A DNA stretch of 64,000 nt. Source: Kribbella sp. VKM Ac-2568 (GTDB lineage Bacteria > Actinomycetota > Actinomycetes > Propionibacteriales > Kribbellaceae). The stretch covers positions 1 to 64,000 of the forward strand of contig NZ_SLVF01000003.1 in assembly GCF_004345365.1 (NCBI RefSeq), given 5' to 3'. This document shows positions 34,470 through 43,388 of the stretch, one piece after another. Below the pieces are notes generated by a model. The model made no database searches. It saw nothing but the letters and a program-made list of their open reading frames with translations, and was not told the origin of the DNA. Each line of letters starts with the position of its first letter. Position 1 is the first letter of the stretch. The position numbers were made by a program, and so were the translations under genes.

Positions 34470-34690
34470 CGTCGGTTTCCTCCCTGAGAGAGACGTCAAT
34501 GTGTGATCGTCGTCACACTCCGAGGCGAATGGCAAGAGCTCGCGCGAGTACTGCGGATGCGCTACCCCGGGGTGGGTCGCTCGGGCGGTCGACCACTGAC
34601 GTGTGTCACCTCCAGAGGCGACTGACCTCACAGCGGCGATCGGAGTGCCATGGAGGCGGAAGCTGTCCCGGCCGATCGAGGAGGGCCACC

Positions 34691-35968
34691 ATGGCGCGTC
34701 AGACCGCGGACCTCGAGGACGAGTTCGAGACCGAGTACGAGTCCGAATTCGAAACGGAGGACGAGTCCGAGTGGGAGGACGAGTGGGAAGAGGAGTCCGA
34801 GTACGAGGAGGAGTACGAGGACGAGTCCGAGGAGTTCTTCCCCGGCCTGGGCGGAGTCGTCAACGCGATCGGCGGCATGCTCGGTGAGGAAGAGTACGAG
34901 TGGGAGGACGAAGGCGAGGACGAGTACGAGGACGAGGCGTTCCTCGGACTGCTCGGACCCATCGCGAAGATCGCCGGCGGCCTGCTCGGCGGCGGAGGCG
35001 GTGATAGCGAGTACGAAGACGAGTACGAGTACGAGGAAGAGGCGGAAGCCGAGGCCGAGGAGTTCTTCAAGAGGCTGAAGGGCGCCTTCCGCAAGGCCGC
35101 ACCGTTCCTCAAGAGGCTGGCCAAGACGGCCGGCCCGCTCGTCGCGACCGCCATCGGAGGCCCTGCCGCGGGCGCTGTCGCCCGAGCGGTCACGTCCCAG
35201 CTCGAGGGCGAGTTCGAGGAGGAACTCGAGGTCGAGTTCGAGGAGATGGCGCGGACGCCGCTGGTCGCCTCGCAGACCTTCGCCGAGTACCTGGCGGGCC
35301 AGGCCGCGGCCACGGAGTCCGAGTCCGAAGCCGAGGCGCTCGGCGGCGCGGCGGCGTACGCCGCGATCAATCCCGGCGACCGGCGCGAACTCGAGCGACT
35401 GCTGCCGCATCTCCTGCGCGGCGCCGCCACGCTCACCCGGATGCTGCACGGCAACCGCAGTACGCGCCCGGCTGTAAGGCTGGTCCCTGGCATCGCAGAC
35501 GGCGCGGCTCGGACGGTCGCGAAGCGGATCGCCGCTGGTGAGCCGGTTGGGCCGGTCGAGCTCGGACAGGTGATGGGCGCCGCAGCGACGCAGGCGCTGA
35601 CGCCAGGCAGCGCGCGACAGGCCGTACTGCGCCGGCACGCGCGGGGTCTCGCCCGTAGCCGGCGGCGGTACCACGGTCCGGGTCGCCGCGGCTACGGGCG
35701 CCGTACGGGAATGCGCCGCCCGGGGACCACCGGCAGCCGGTACGGCGCGCGCCGGGCGACCGTACGGCGTCAGCCCGTCCGCAGCCGCACTGTCGGCAGC
35801 GGCCGGGTGCCTCGGCCGAAGCCCGGGTTCGTGCGCATCACCACCCCGCTGCGGGTTCCGCCCAAGGCCGGTCGGCCGGCTCGCGTGGTTCGAGTGGTCA
35901 GCGACGTCCGGGTTCCCCGTGGCGCGGTCCCGGCCGGACGGCCGAGCGCCGCCGGCCGCCGCAGATAG
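34691..35968 (+). CDS. Acidic repeat protein with Arg-rich tail (first gene of the amidase/peptidase cluster)
   Basis: 425 residues from ATG 34691, behind GAGGAGGG. Residues ~8-125 are repeats of Glu/Asp with Phe, Tyr, Trp or Ser (EFETEYESEFETEDESEWED and similar). Two short glycine-rich amphipathic stretches interrupt them (FFPGLGGVVNAIGGMLG and FLGLLGPIAKIAGGLLGG). A helical middle part (~125-310) contains another acidic patch (EGEFEEELEVEFEEMA). The last ~110 residues are strongly basic (RRYHGPGRRGYGRRTGMRR). No signal peptide. The opposite charges of head and tail suggest self-assembly or binding of a basic partner. The family is unnamed as far as I can tell. Confidence 0.8.
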   Translation: MARQTADLEDEFETEYESEFETEDESEWEDEWEEESEYEEEYEDESEEFFPGLGGVVNAIGGMLGEEEYEWEDEGEDEYEDEAFLGLLGPIAKIAGGLLGGGGGDSEYEDEYEYEEEAEAEAEEFFKRLKGAFRKAAPFLKRLAKTAGPLVATAIGGPAAGAVARAVTSQLEGEFEEELEVEFEEMARTPLVASQTFAEYLAGQAAATESESEAEALGGAAAYAAINPGDRRELERLLPHLLRGAATLTRMLHGNRSTRPAVRLVPGIADGAARTVAKRIAAGEPVGPVELGQVMGAAATQALTPGSARQAVLRRHARGLARSRRRYHGPGRRGYGRRTGMRRPGTTGSRYGARRATVRRQPVRSRTVGSGRVPRPKPGFVRITTPLRVPPKAGRPARVVRVVSDVRVPRGAVPAGRPSAAGRRR

Positions 35969-36160
35969 CCGACGCCCACCCAGAGCGCGACCCACCCAGG
36001 CGCCACCCCAGATGTTGCCCGCACCCCGCAGGCAACCCGACGCTCACCCCGAGCGCTGTCGCCCCGCAGGCCAGCTAGGCACCAACCAATCCGCCGCCGG
36101 CGGCCGCAGAGACCAGCGCCCACCAGCAGATCGACGTCCGAACCGAGTGGAGGGACGACC

Positions 36161-36976
36161 ATGGCGTCCGTACTGAACCGCAACTACCCCGCGATCCAGG
36201 GCGAGTTCGAACTGGAGGACGAGTTCGAGACCGAGGAGGAGTTCGAGTTCGAGGACGAATTCGAAGCCGAGGACGAGAGCGAGTTCGAGGCGGAGGACGA
36301 GGACGAGGACTTCCTCGGCGCGATCGGCGGCATCGGCAAGGCGCTCGGCGGCCTGCTCGGTGGCGGCGACGGCGAGTACGAGGTGGAGTTCGAGTTCGAG
36401 GTCGAGGCGGAGACCGAGGAAGAGTCGGAGGAGGAGTACGAGGACGAGGCGTTCGTCAATCCCGTACGGCGGATCTACCCCGAGGCCGAGTTGATGGCCT
36501 ACCTCTCGACGAAGGCGGCGCAGACCCAGAGCGAGGCCGAGGCCGAGGCATTCCTCGGCGCGCTGGTTCCGATCGCGTCCAAGCTCATCCCCCGGGCCGC
36601 GGGAGTCCTGGCCCGCAACGCCCCGGCGCTCATCCGCGGTACTTCGGCGCTGGGTCGCCGGCTGCGGCGCAACCCGGCGACGCGCAAGTACGTCACGGCG
36701 ATGCCGGTGATCCTGCAGCGGACGGCGCAGAGCCTGGCGGACCAGGCCGCCTCGGGCCGGCCGATCTCGGCGAGCTCGGCAGTCTCGACGATGACCCGGA
36801 TCGCGGGCCGGATGCTGCGTACGCCGCCCGAGCGGGACCGCGCCGTACGTGCGGTGAACACGTTCAACCGCCGGTACCGCCGGCGCGGTCGCAGGCCGTC
36901 CCCTGGTGCCACCTCACCTCGCCGACGGCGTCGGCCAGCCCCCTCTCGGGCCGCTCGGCGTTCTGTGCGGCGCTGA
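36161..36976 (+). CDS. Second acidic repeat protein with helical core and basic tail
   Basis: 271 residues from ATG 36161, with GTGGAGGG upstream. It is built like the preceding protein: an acidic repeat head (~13-100, ELEDEFETEEEFEFEDEFEA) interrupted by FLGAIGGIGKALGGLLGGG. Then comes NPVRRIYPEAELMAYLSTKA, a helical core (LGALVPIASKLIPRAAGVLA, RLRRNPATRKYVTAMPVILQ) and an Arg-rich tail. The shared glycine-rich segment and head-core-tail order show the two genes are related, although the cores differ. It lies 35 nt before the amidase fusion. Function unknown. Confidence 0.8.
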   Translation: MASVLNRNYPAIQGEFELEDEFETEEEFEFEDEFEAEDESEFEAEDEDEDFLGAIGGIGKALGGLLGGGDGEYEVEFEFEVEAETEEESEEEYEDEAFVNPVRRIYPEAELMAYLSTKAAQTQSEAEAEAFLGALVPIASKLIPRAAGVLARNAPALIRGTSALGRRLRRNPATRKYVTAMPVILQRTAQSLADQAASGRPISASSAVSTMTRIAGRMLRTPPERDRAVRAVNTFNRRYRRRGRRPSPGATSPRRRRRPAPSRAARRSVRR

Positions 36977-37011
36977 CGACCAGCTGATCCGGGATCTCGG
37001 AGGGAGGGACG

Positions 37012-38985
37012 ATGCCGTACCTGACGGACCTCGCGGGCGTCGCCCGCAAGACCAACCTCGAGGTGATCGAGGTACCCGGCTGGGAGACCCGGGGACGCGG
37101 CGAGATGAGCGACGTCCGCGCGGTGGTCTGCCACCACACGGCGACGCTGAACCGCACGGCGGACATGCCCTCGCTCGACATCCTGATCAACGGGCGGCCG
37201 GACCTCGCCGGACCACTCTCGCACTTCGGGCTCTCCCGCTCCGGGAAGGTCTACGTCATCGCCGCCGGTCGCTGCAACCACGCCGGGGCGGTGCAGAACC
37301 CGTCGTGGGGCAACAGCCACTCGATCGGTATCGAGGCGGAGGCGACCGGCACCGACGCGACCTGGCCCGAAGTACAGCTGGCCGCCTTCGCCCAGCTCTG
37401 CAGGGTCCTCATCGACCACTTCGGGCTCAGTGTGTCGGCCGTCCTCGGCCACAAGGACGTCGCCGACCCGCCCGGCCGGAAGATCGACCCCAACTTCGAC
37501 ATGCCCGCGTTCCGGGCACGGATCAGTGCGCTCAGCGGTACGCCGGCCCCGGCGCCGACTCCCACTCCTGTACCGACTCCGGCTCCGGCGCCCGCCCCGG
37601 CTCCGGCGCCGTCGTCGTCCTGGCTGTCCTGGCCGTCCTGGCTCCCGTCGATGCCGTGGTACGAGGGCGAGTCGATGAATGGCGCGGGTGCCGCCACACC
37701 GGTCGTGCGGCCGGGCAAGCCGCGCGCCGATCAGGACGTGCTCCCGGTCTACCTCTCCGGCCAGGCACTCAACGTGCGCCGGCATCTGAACGCGCTGCGC
37801 GACTTCCGGCGGGACGAGTTCGGCTCCCAGCCGGCGCGGCCGAGCGAGGGTCATGTGCAGGCGGTGAACGCGCTGCTGGCGACGCTGCGCGGACCGCTGA
37901 AGACCGTCGTCGAGCGGCTCGACCGCGCCTCGGATGCCGCCCAGACGCGGCCCTCCGAATCCCGGGTGGGCATCGCGATGGAGCTCAAGACCCAGGCACA
38001 CGATCTGGTCCGCGCCACCGAACGCGTGTGGGACTTCTACTTCGAACTGTTCGGGCAGCGGCAGGGCGCGTTCGGCGAGTGGCTCGACGCCTGCGATCGG
38101 ATCACGCTCGACTGCTACCAGCACGTGTTCATGCATCTGGGCAACGAGCGCAGCATCCCGTCGCCGCCACCGTTCTGCTACATGCGGACCGGCTTCTCAC
38201 CGGCGACGTTCCGGCGCGGCATCCCGCTGCGCCGGCTCGGTCGGCAGGTCAACCCGTTCCCGCTCGTCCAACTCCCCTACCACCGGCTGGTCAACCCCTG
38301 GACGATGGGCGCGATCCTGCACGAGGTCAGCCACAACCTGCAGAACGAGTTGCAGCTCGAGCAGGCAGTCCCCTCGTCGATCGCGAGCCGGCTGCGCGAG
38401 GCCGGCATCCCGGAACCGGTGGCCTCGGTATGGGTCCGCTGGAACCGCGAGATCTTCGGCGACATGGTCGGCTGCCTTCTGGGTGGTGAAGCATTCGTCG
38501 CCTCACTGATGGACGTGATCGGCCGTACTTCGGCGCAGAGCCTGGGGTACTCGCCGCGCAGCGTGCACCCCACGCCGTACCTGCGCACCTTCCTGTCGTG
38601 CGAGCTGTTGCGCCGGATGGGGTTCCCGGAACGCGCCGCGGAGTACCGGCGGGCGTGGTCGCAGCTGTATCCGTCGCCACGCGAAGGGGCGCTGCCGCCG
38701 AAGCTGCTCGCCACGGCCGACCGCACGATCCCCGCGGTAGTCGAGGCCGTCTGCTACACGCGCTTCAACGGCCTGGGCGGCAAGGCGCTGCGCGACGTGA
38801 TCTTCTTCGAGCCACGGCACCAGTCGATGATCGAGGAGGCGGGGCGCCGGCTCGCGAAGGGCGTCGACCCGGGCGTCGTACCGGAGCGGTTCCTCATCGG
38901 CGCGGTGCGCTCCGCGCTCGACCAGGGGCGGGCGGAGCCCGAGCGGCTGATGCGCAACTTCTACGTCCAACTGGCCAGGAGGTGA
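37012..38985 (+). CDS. N-acetylmuramoyl-L-alanine amidase domain fused to an HExxH metallopeptidase-like domain
   Basis: 657 residues from ATG 37012, behind AGGGAGGG. Residues ~15-172 form an amidase_2/PGRP-type domain with zinc-site histidines in VVCHHTATLN (41-42) and VLGHKDVADPPGRKIDP (147). A Pro/Ala linker (177-200) follows, then a Trp-rich patch (SWLSWPSWLPSMPW). Residues ~240-657 form a helical domain with ILHEVSHNLQNEL, a zinc-peptidase HExxH at 437-441, and a possible third ligand in NREIFGDMVG (480-484). No signal peptide, so release would need lysis or a dedicated machine. It probably attacks peptidoglycan; the target of the second domain is unknown. Stop and next start are 5 nt apart. 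Confidence 0.82.
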   Translation: MPYLTDLAGVARKTNLEVIEVPGWETRGRGEMSDVRAVVCHHTATLNRTADMPSLDILINGRPDLAGPLSHFGLSRSGKVYVIAAGRCNHAGAVQNPSWGNSHSIGIEAEATGTDATWPEVQLAAFAQLCRVLIDHFGLSVSAVLGHKDVADPPGRKIDPNFDMPAFRARISALSGTPAPAPTPTPVPTPAPAPAPAPAPSSSWLSWPSWLPSMPWYEGESMNGAGAATPVVRPGKPRADQDVLPVYLSGQALNVRRHLNALRDFRRDEFGSQPARPSEGHVQAVNALLATLRGPLKTVVERLDRASDAAQTRPSESRVGIAMELKTQAHDLVRATERVWDFYFELFGQRQGAFGEWLDACDRITLDCYQHVFMHLGNERSIPSPPPFCYMRTGFSPATFRRGIPLRRLGRQVNPFPLVQLPYHRLVNPWTMGAILHEVSHNLQNELQLEQAVPSSIASRLREAGIPEPVASVWVRWNREIFGDMVGCLLGGEAFVASLMDVIGRTSAQSLGYSPRSVHPTPYLRTFLSCELLRRMGFPERAAEYRRAWSQLYPSPREGALPPKLLATADRTIPAVVEAVCYTRFNGLGGKALRDVIFFEPRHQSMIEEAGRRLAKGVDPGVVPERFLIGAVRSALDQGRAEPERLMRNFYVQLARR

Positions 38986-38990
38986 CGGCC

Positions 38991-39488
38991 ATGACCGTCG
39001 ACGACAGCCGCGCGGGGTTGCATCGGGCCGTACAGGAACTCTGGCTCGCGGTGGCCGAGCTCGTCCTCAGCACCAACGACGACCAGCCGGAGGAGAGCGA
39101 TCTCGCCTCCGCCGAGCACGTCGCGCAGTTGGCCGTAGAGATCCAGGGCCGGCTCGCGGAGGCACTCGACGTGTTCGTCGGCAGCCCGCCGGCCACCACG
39201 GAGGGCGTACTGCGGGAACTGTGCGACCTCGAGCGGCTCGTCCGCGAGGCCGGACTCATCTACTGGCGAGACCTCCGCGCGCACGACCCCGTCTACCAAC
39301 TGCGCGGCTCCACCCGACGGCGGAGCGGCGCCTGGCCCTCGTGGTGGTCCGGCGTCGAGCAGAGCCTCGAACGCTGCGAGGAACCACTCGTCGCAGCCGG
39401 CGAAGCGGTCGGTGCCGCGCTGCATGAACTCGTGACCTCACCGCCCACCGAAACGACCAGGACGAACACCTCCAGGAGGTCGTCGTGA
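38991..39488 (+). CDS. Small helical protein of unknown function
   Basis: 165 residues from ATG 38991; AGGAGGTG, its ribosome site, overlaps the end of the amidase gene. It is predicted all-helical (LHRAVQELWLAVAELVLST, AEHVAQLAVEIQGRLAEALD, VLRELCDLERLVREAGLIYW). A Trp/Arg patch is near residue 116, and the tail is Thr/Ser-rich. No family is recognised. Its position between the amidase fusion and the 887-residue protein, overlapping the latter by 4 nt, points to a fixed stoichiometry with them. Confidence 0.65.
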   Translation: MTVDDSRAGLHRAVQELWLAVAELVLSTNDDQPEESDLASAEHVAQLAVEIQGRLAEALDVFVGSPPATTEGVLRELCDLERLVREAGLIYWRDLRAHDPVYQLRGSTRRRSGAWPSWWSGVEQSLERCEEPLVAAGEAVGAALHELVTSPPTETTRTNTSRRSS

Positions 39489-42148
39489 CGAAAGACAAGA
39501 AGCAGCCAGGGCTCCCGGTCGTCGAGGTCGACCAGGCCTTCCCGCTGATGACGACGGACGGGGTGTCCCGCGCGTCGACCTCGACCGGGATCACAGGCGA
39601 CCAGGGGCCGGCGGTCAGCGCGGCGATCCGGGACGTGCTGGGCTGGCGGCCCCGCGTCCAGGACCCCAAGGCGTTCACGGCCGCCCTGTCGGCGTCCTTC
39701 GAACTGTCGACCTTCGAGGACCACGTCATCGCCAAGTACGTACCGCGCGGCGTCGCAGTACAGGCCGACCTCGGCGGCGTCACCGGCGGCCAGGCATCCC
39801 TGTATCTGCGGGCCAAAGCCGCCCACGAGCAGATCACCCGGATGCTGGACAGCCTGCAGCCACTGCGAACGGACGCCGACCCGCAGGACTGCGAAGCGTA
39901 CCGCGGCCTCGTCCGCGACTCGGTCCGCCGGATCGTCCTGGAACTGGGTCGCGAGGGCGGCCCGCGGGTCCCGCTGGTCGACTCCGCCTTCTCCGTACTG
40001 ACCGGCTACCAGGCAACACCTTCGACGACCACGTCAGCCCCGTCGCCGCCTGCCAGCCGTCCGACGCTCGCTAACATCCTGCAACCGGCGGTTTCGTTCG
40101 GGAGCACCAACGGGCTGTTGGGCCAGGTGCCGACCGCTACAGCTGAGATCGATCCGGACAGCGTGCCCGGCCAACTCGGCGCCCTTCGCGACCGTTTCGG
40201 CCTGGACGACGACCACGTGAACACTGTGGACGAAGAGAAACAGCGGACGAGCTTCTGGACGCTGGTCGAACTCATCACCGACCTGCAGCGCTCGTGGGAC
40301 ACCCGGCGGCTGGACTTCACCCTCGGCGCCGGAAACGGCTTCCTGGGCACGGATCTCGTGCAGATCAGCCGGCTGCTCGCGGCGGCTTCGGAACAGGTCG
40401 ACGAGTTCGAGGCAGTGCTCGACTCCGTACTCGTCTCCTCTGCCGAGCGGCAGACCGTCGTACTCGACCGGGGTACCGGGCTCACGCTCGACGACCTCGT
40501 GCAGTGGCTGCGGGTCTTCTTCACCGAGGACGGCCCGAACATCATCCGCGACACGGGCCGCGACGGACTCGTCTCGTCGTTCACCCCGACGGCAGCCGCG
40601 CTGCTGCTCACCTTGCGCGACAAGCTCGTACGCCGACTAGTCCCGTGCGGCGGTCCTTCGTGCGCCAGCGGCTGCCACTGCGGCTCGCGCGGCAAGGTCA
40701 CGTGCATCCCACTGGGTTGCTGCACGCCGCTTCCTCCTGGCCTGTACGCGGGCCGGGTCAAGATCGCGGTGTCCACGCTCTGCGGGCTGGTGGAACGCCT
40801 TACCGCCAAGGCGCTCCGCATCGGCCGCTTCGCCGGCGCGGTGCTGCTGGATCTGTCTGTCGTGCCGTACGACGCCGCCTCGCATGCCGTTGGCGAGGTC
40901 GCCGGCGATGAGGACTTCGTGCGGGTCGAGGTACGAGGGCTGCATCTGCGCCCGAACTACATCCCGGCCTTCATTGCCCAAGGGGGCAACCCAGCGAACT
41001 TCGGATCGCTGGTGCTGCCGCTGCAAGGCAGCGCGAGCGCGGACGACGATCACATCTCGGGCATCTTCCAGGTGGCCGCGCTGCCGGATCCGCTCAAGGA
41101 CTTGCTCCTGGGTACCCGCGGCGTGCTGATGGCTGCGAGCGAGGTACCGCTGGCGATCGTCGACGGCGAGCTGGGGCGCTTGGTTCAGGGCCCGACCGTG
41201 ACAACGTGGCCGCACCTGAAGCCGGCGGGCGAGGTCGACGACGAGGGTGGTCCGGACGACTGGGAGGAGATCCCGCCGAACCAGCGGTTCGTTCCGCAGT
41301 CCCCGTTCGACCCCGTGGATCCCGAGATCGAGGACGAGTGCCTCGCCGACTGCGGCGAGGACTGCGCGGGGTGCGAGTGCGGCTGCCATGCTCTGAAGGT
41401 CGCCCGTTCGGGCGTCAGGCGATTGCGCGGGATCCTCACCGACGACGACGTGCGTGCCAGGGCTGGCGAGGTCCGCGACGACCTGCAGCGATCACGCGCC
41501 GACACGGTTCAGGGCCTGCTGTCGGTGTTGGAAGGCGACAGACTGACCGGCCTCGTCGACGCTGTGATCGCTGCCGACGGGCGACACGCCGAGAGGAAAC
41601 AAGCCGAGATCCGCGCCGCCCGCGCCGAGGCCGAAGCAGACGAAGCCGTCAGGGCGGCGGAGGCTCGCGCGGCCGCCGCATGGGACGCGGCTGAACGGGC
41701 GAGGTCGGCTCAGGCTGACTTGGTCGCCCGCAGGGAGGAACTGCGCCGCGGACGAGCCGTCACGACTCCAGGAACACCTGTCGGGGAGCCGACGCCGTAC
41801 GAGCAGGCGCAGTTCGAGCGGGAGCAGTTCGAGCGGGAGCAGTTCGAGCAGGGGCAGTACGAGCCGGGGCCGCACGAAGAGGCGTACCAGGTCGACGAAG
41901 AGTCGTTCCCGGTCGAGCCGACCGAGCCCGATCAGGGCGACGAGGTCGAAGAAGTCGAAGAGATCGTCGTCGAGGAGCCGGTCGTCTCCCCCAGGTCCGA
42001 GGCAGAGCTGGCCGCGCTGGGACGGCTGCGGGAGTTGGTCGACGAACAGAGCGGCAGGCTGGAGGCGCGGGTCAAGCAGATCCAGGATTCCGCGGAGGTC
42101 CGGCGTCTCGTCGTCGCCGTCTTGCGTGCGGACGAGAAGGAGCAGTGA
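39485..42148 (+). CDS. Large protein with two cysteine clusters and coiled-coil/acidic tail, unknown
   Basis: 887 residues from GTG 39485 (ATCGTGACGAAAG), overlapping the upstream stop. No known domain is recognised in the first ~380 residues. Near residue 386-412 is CGGPSCASGCHCGSRGKVTC followed by a further CC pair; near 617-636 is CLADCGEDCAGCECGCH. Both look like metal-binding or disulfide clusters. Residues ~690-760 are Ala/Glu/Arg-rich and coiled-coil-like. Then come repeats QFEREQFEREQFEQGQYE, a strongly acidic stretch (EVEEVEEIVVEEP) and a final helix. No signal peptide or membrane helix. Size and central position suggest a scaffold; this is inference. Confidence 0.7.
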   Translation: MTKDKKQPGLPVVEVDQAFPLMTTDGVSRASTSTGITGDQGPAVSAAIRDVLGWRPRVQDPKAFTAALSASFELSTFEDHVIAKYVPRGVAVQADLGGVTGGQASLYLRAKAAHEQITRMLDSLQPLRTDADPQDCEAYRGLVRDSVRRIVLELGREGGPRVPLVDSAFSVLTGYQATPSTTTSAPSPPASRPTLANILQPAVSFGSTNGLLGQVPTATAEIDPDSVPGQLGALRDRFGLDDDHVNTVDEEKQRTSFWTLVELITDLQRSWDTRRLDFTLGAGNGFLGTDLVQISRLLAAASEQVDEFEAVLDSVLVSSAERQTVVLDRGTGLTLDDLVQWLRVFFTEDGPNIIRDTGRDGLVSSFTPTAAALLLTLRDKLVRRLVPCGGPSCASGCHCGSRGKVTCIPLGCCTPLPPGLYAGRVKIAVSTLCGLVERLTAKALRIGRFAGAVLLDLSVVPYDAASHAVGEVAGDEDFVRVEVRGLHLRPNYIPAFIAQGGNPANFGSLVLPLQGSASADDDHISGIFQVAALPDPLKDLLLGTRGVLMAASEVPLAIVDGELGRLVQGPTVTTWPHLKPAGEVDDEGGPDDWEEIPPNQRFVPQSPFDPVDPEIEDECLADCGEDCAGCECGCHALKVARSGVRRLRGILTDDDVRARAGEVRDDLQRSRADTVQGLLSVLEGDRLTGLVDAVIAADGRHAERKQAEIRAARAEAEADEAVRAAEARAAAAWDAAERARSAQADLVARREELRRGRAVTTPGTPVGEPTPYEQAQFEREQFEREQFEQGQYEPGPHEEAYQVDEESFPVEPTEPDQGDEVEEVEEIVVEEPVVSPRSEAELAALGRLRELVDEQSGRLEARVKQIQDSAEVRRLVVAVLRADEKEQ

Positions 42149-42149
42149 C

Positions 42150-43385
42150 ATGCTTTCCGAGCGGGATTATCAGGATCTGCTGGATCGGATGCAGGCGTTG
42201 CGGAGTCAGGTTTCCGAGCGGCTGTCGGGGAGCCTGGTCTCGAATCCGGCGCTGGCCGAGGAGATCAATCGGCAGCTGGAGGATCTGGTCACCGCGGCGC
42301 GGGAGGCGGATGCGAGTGGGCCGATGCCGCCGGACCGGGGGCTGGCCGAATTGGTCGGTGTGGGGCCGGAGGCTGCGCAGAAGTTCGGTGACGTCAAGAT
42401 CCCGCAGGGCGTCGTGGAGTACGACGAGAACGTCAACTCCGAGCGCGTTGTCGCCGTCGGGGATCTCTACTACATCTACCAGCACGAGCGGATCGGCGTG
42501 TTCAAGGTCGTGCAGAAGCTCAAGGAACTGTTCGAGGGCGGCGCGATCCGGCTGTCCGGCGGCGAGGGCGCGTACAAGCTCTACCAGTTCGACCGCCGTG
42601 ACGTACTGCGGTACACCCGGAACGACCGGGTCGCCGCCTACCGCCGGGTGCTCGGCTACGGCCGCGGCCTCGGCGCCGGGCAGAGCCGGCCGAACACCGA
42701 CTTCCACATGCTGTTCTCGCATTTCGTCAACCAGGTAACGCTGTTCTGGCGGGACAAGCGGATCAGCGACGTGATCCGGGAGCGGGCGCTGGACCCGAGC
42801 TTCGGATCGATCGCGGTGGTCCGCCGGGCCGGGCTCGACCTGCGGAACAACCTGAAGTTCACCTCGTACGGTCACCTGAACGTGCTGCGGGTCGAGGTCA
42901 TGCAACTCCTGGAGGAGTGCTTCGGGATCCTCGGGTCGGAGGACGTCAAGGACCTGTTCGGCGCGGCCAACGCGTGGGACGTGGTCGACGAGGTCCTGAT
43001 CCGGTACTTCGACGTACGGCTGCAGAGCAGTCCACGCCAGCGGATGGCGGTCAACGGGCGCGAGGTACTGCGCTGGCTGTCCGGCAACCACGTGATGGAG
43101 ACCGGCCGCGGCCAGTTCGAGGCGCTGCTGATGGAGATCGCGGAACCGGCCGAGGAGTGGCTGACATCGGCACAGGCGATGAGCCTCGCCAAGCGCACTG
43201 GCACCGACCGCGTCATGCCGTGGGAACAGATGGGTCAAGCAGGCGTCGCCGCGCGGTACAGCGAGCGGTCGCCCGCGCAGATGCCACCGGCCGCACGAGC
43301 CGGCGGGCCGATCTACCCGCGCCGGAACGGCCTGGGCACGTACCGCGGCGGGCAGGGCGGCGTCCCCGCTCGGCCGCGCCGGTGA
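42150..43385 (+). CDS. Unknown protein of the amidase/peptidase cluster
   Basis: 411 residues from ATG 42150, 1 nt after the previous stop. It begins with a helical region (RDYQDLLDRMQALRSQVSER) and has a compact middle (VVAVGDLYYIYQHERIGVFK, FTSYGHLNVLRVEVMQLLEE, ANAWDVVDEVLIRYFDVRLQ). The tail is Pro/Gly/Arg-rich (GGPIYPRRNGLGTYRGGQGG). No motif, signal peptide or membrane helix is seen. Like the two acidic proteins, it combines a folded core with a basic disordered end. It is probably an interaction partner of the 887-residue protein. Confidence 0.7.
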   Translation: MLSERDYQDLLDRMQALRSQVSERLSGSLVSNPALAEEINRQLEDLVTAAREADASGPMPPDRGLAELVGVGPEAAQKFGDVKIPQGVVEYDENVNSERVVAVGDLYYIYQHERIGVFKVVQKLKELFEGGAIRLSGGEGAYKLYQFDRRDVLRYTRNDRVAAYRRVLGYGRGLGAGQSRPNTDFHMLFSHFVNQVTLFWRDKRISDVIRERALDPSFGSIAVVRRAGLDLRNNLKFTSYGHLNVLRVEVMQLLEECFGILGSEDVKDLFGAANAWDVVDEVLIRYFDVRLQSSPRQRMAVNGREVLRWLSGNHVMETGRGQFEALLMEIAEPAEEWLTSAQAMSLAKRTGTDRVMPWEQMGQAGVAARYSERSPAQMPPAARAGGPIYPRRNGLGTYRGGQGGVPARPRR

Positions 43386-43388
43386 GAG

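Noticed and set aside
36499..38136. 545-codon open frame on the minus strand
   Set aside because: It lies fully opposite the acidic protein B and amidase genes, which have clear motifs and ribosome sites. Its translation is Arg/Gly/Asp-rich with no domain, an effect of high GC.
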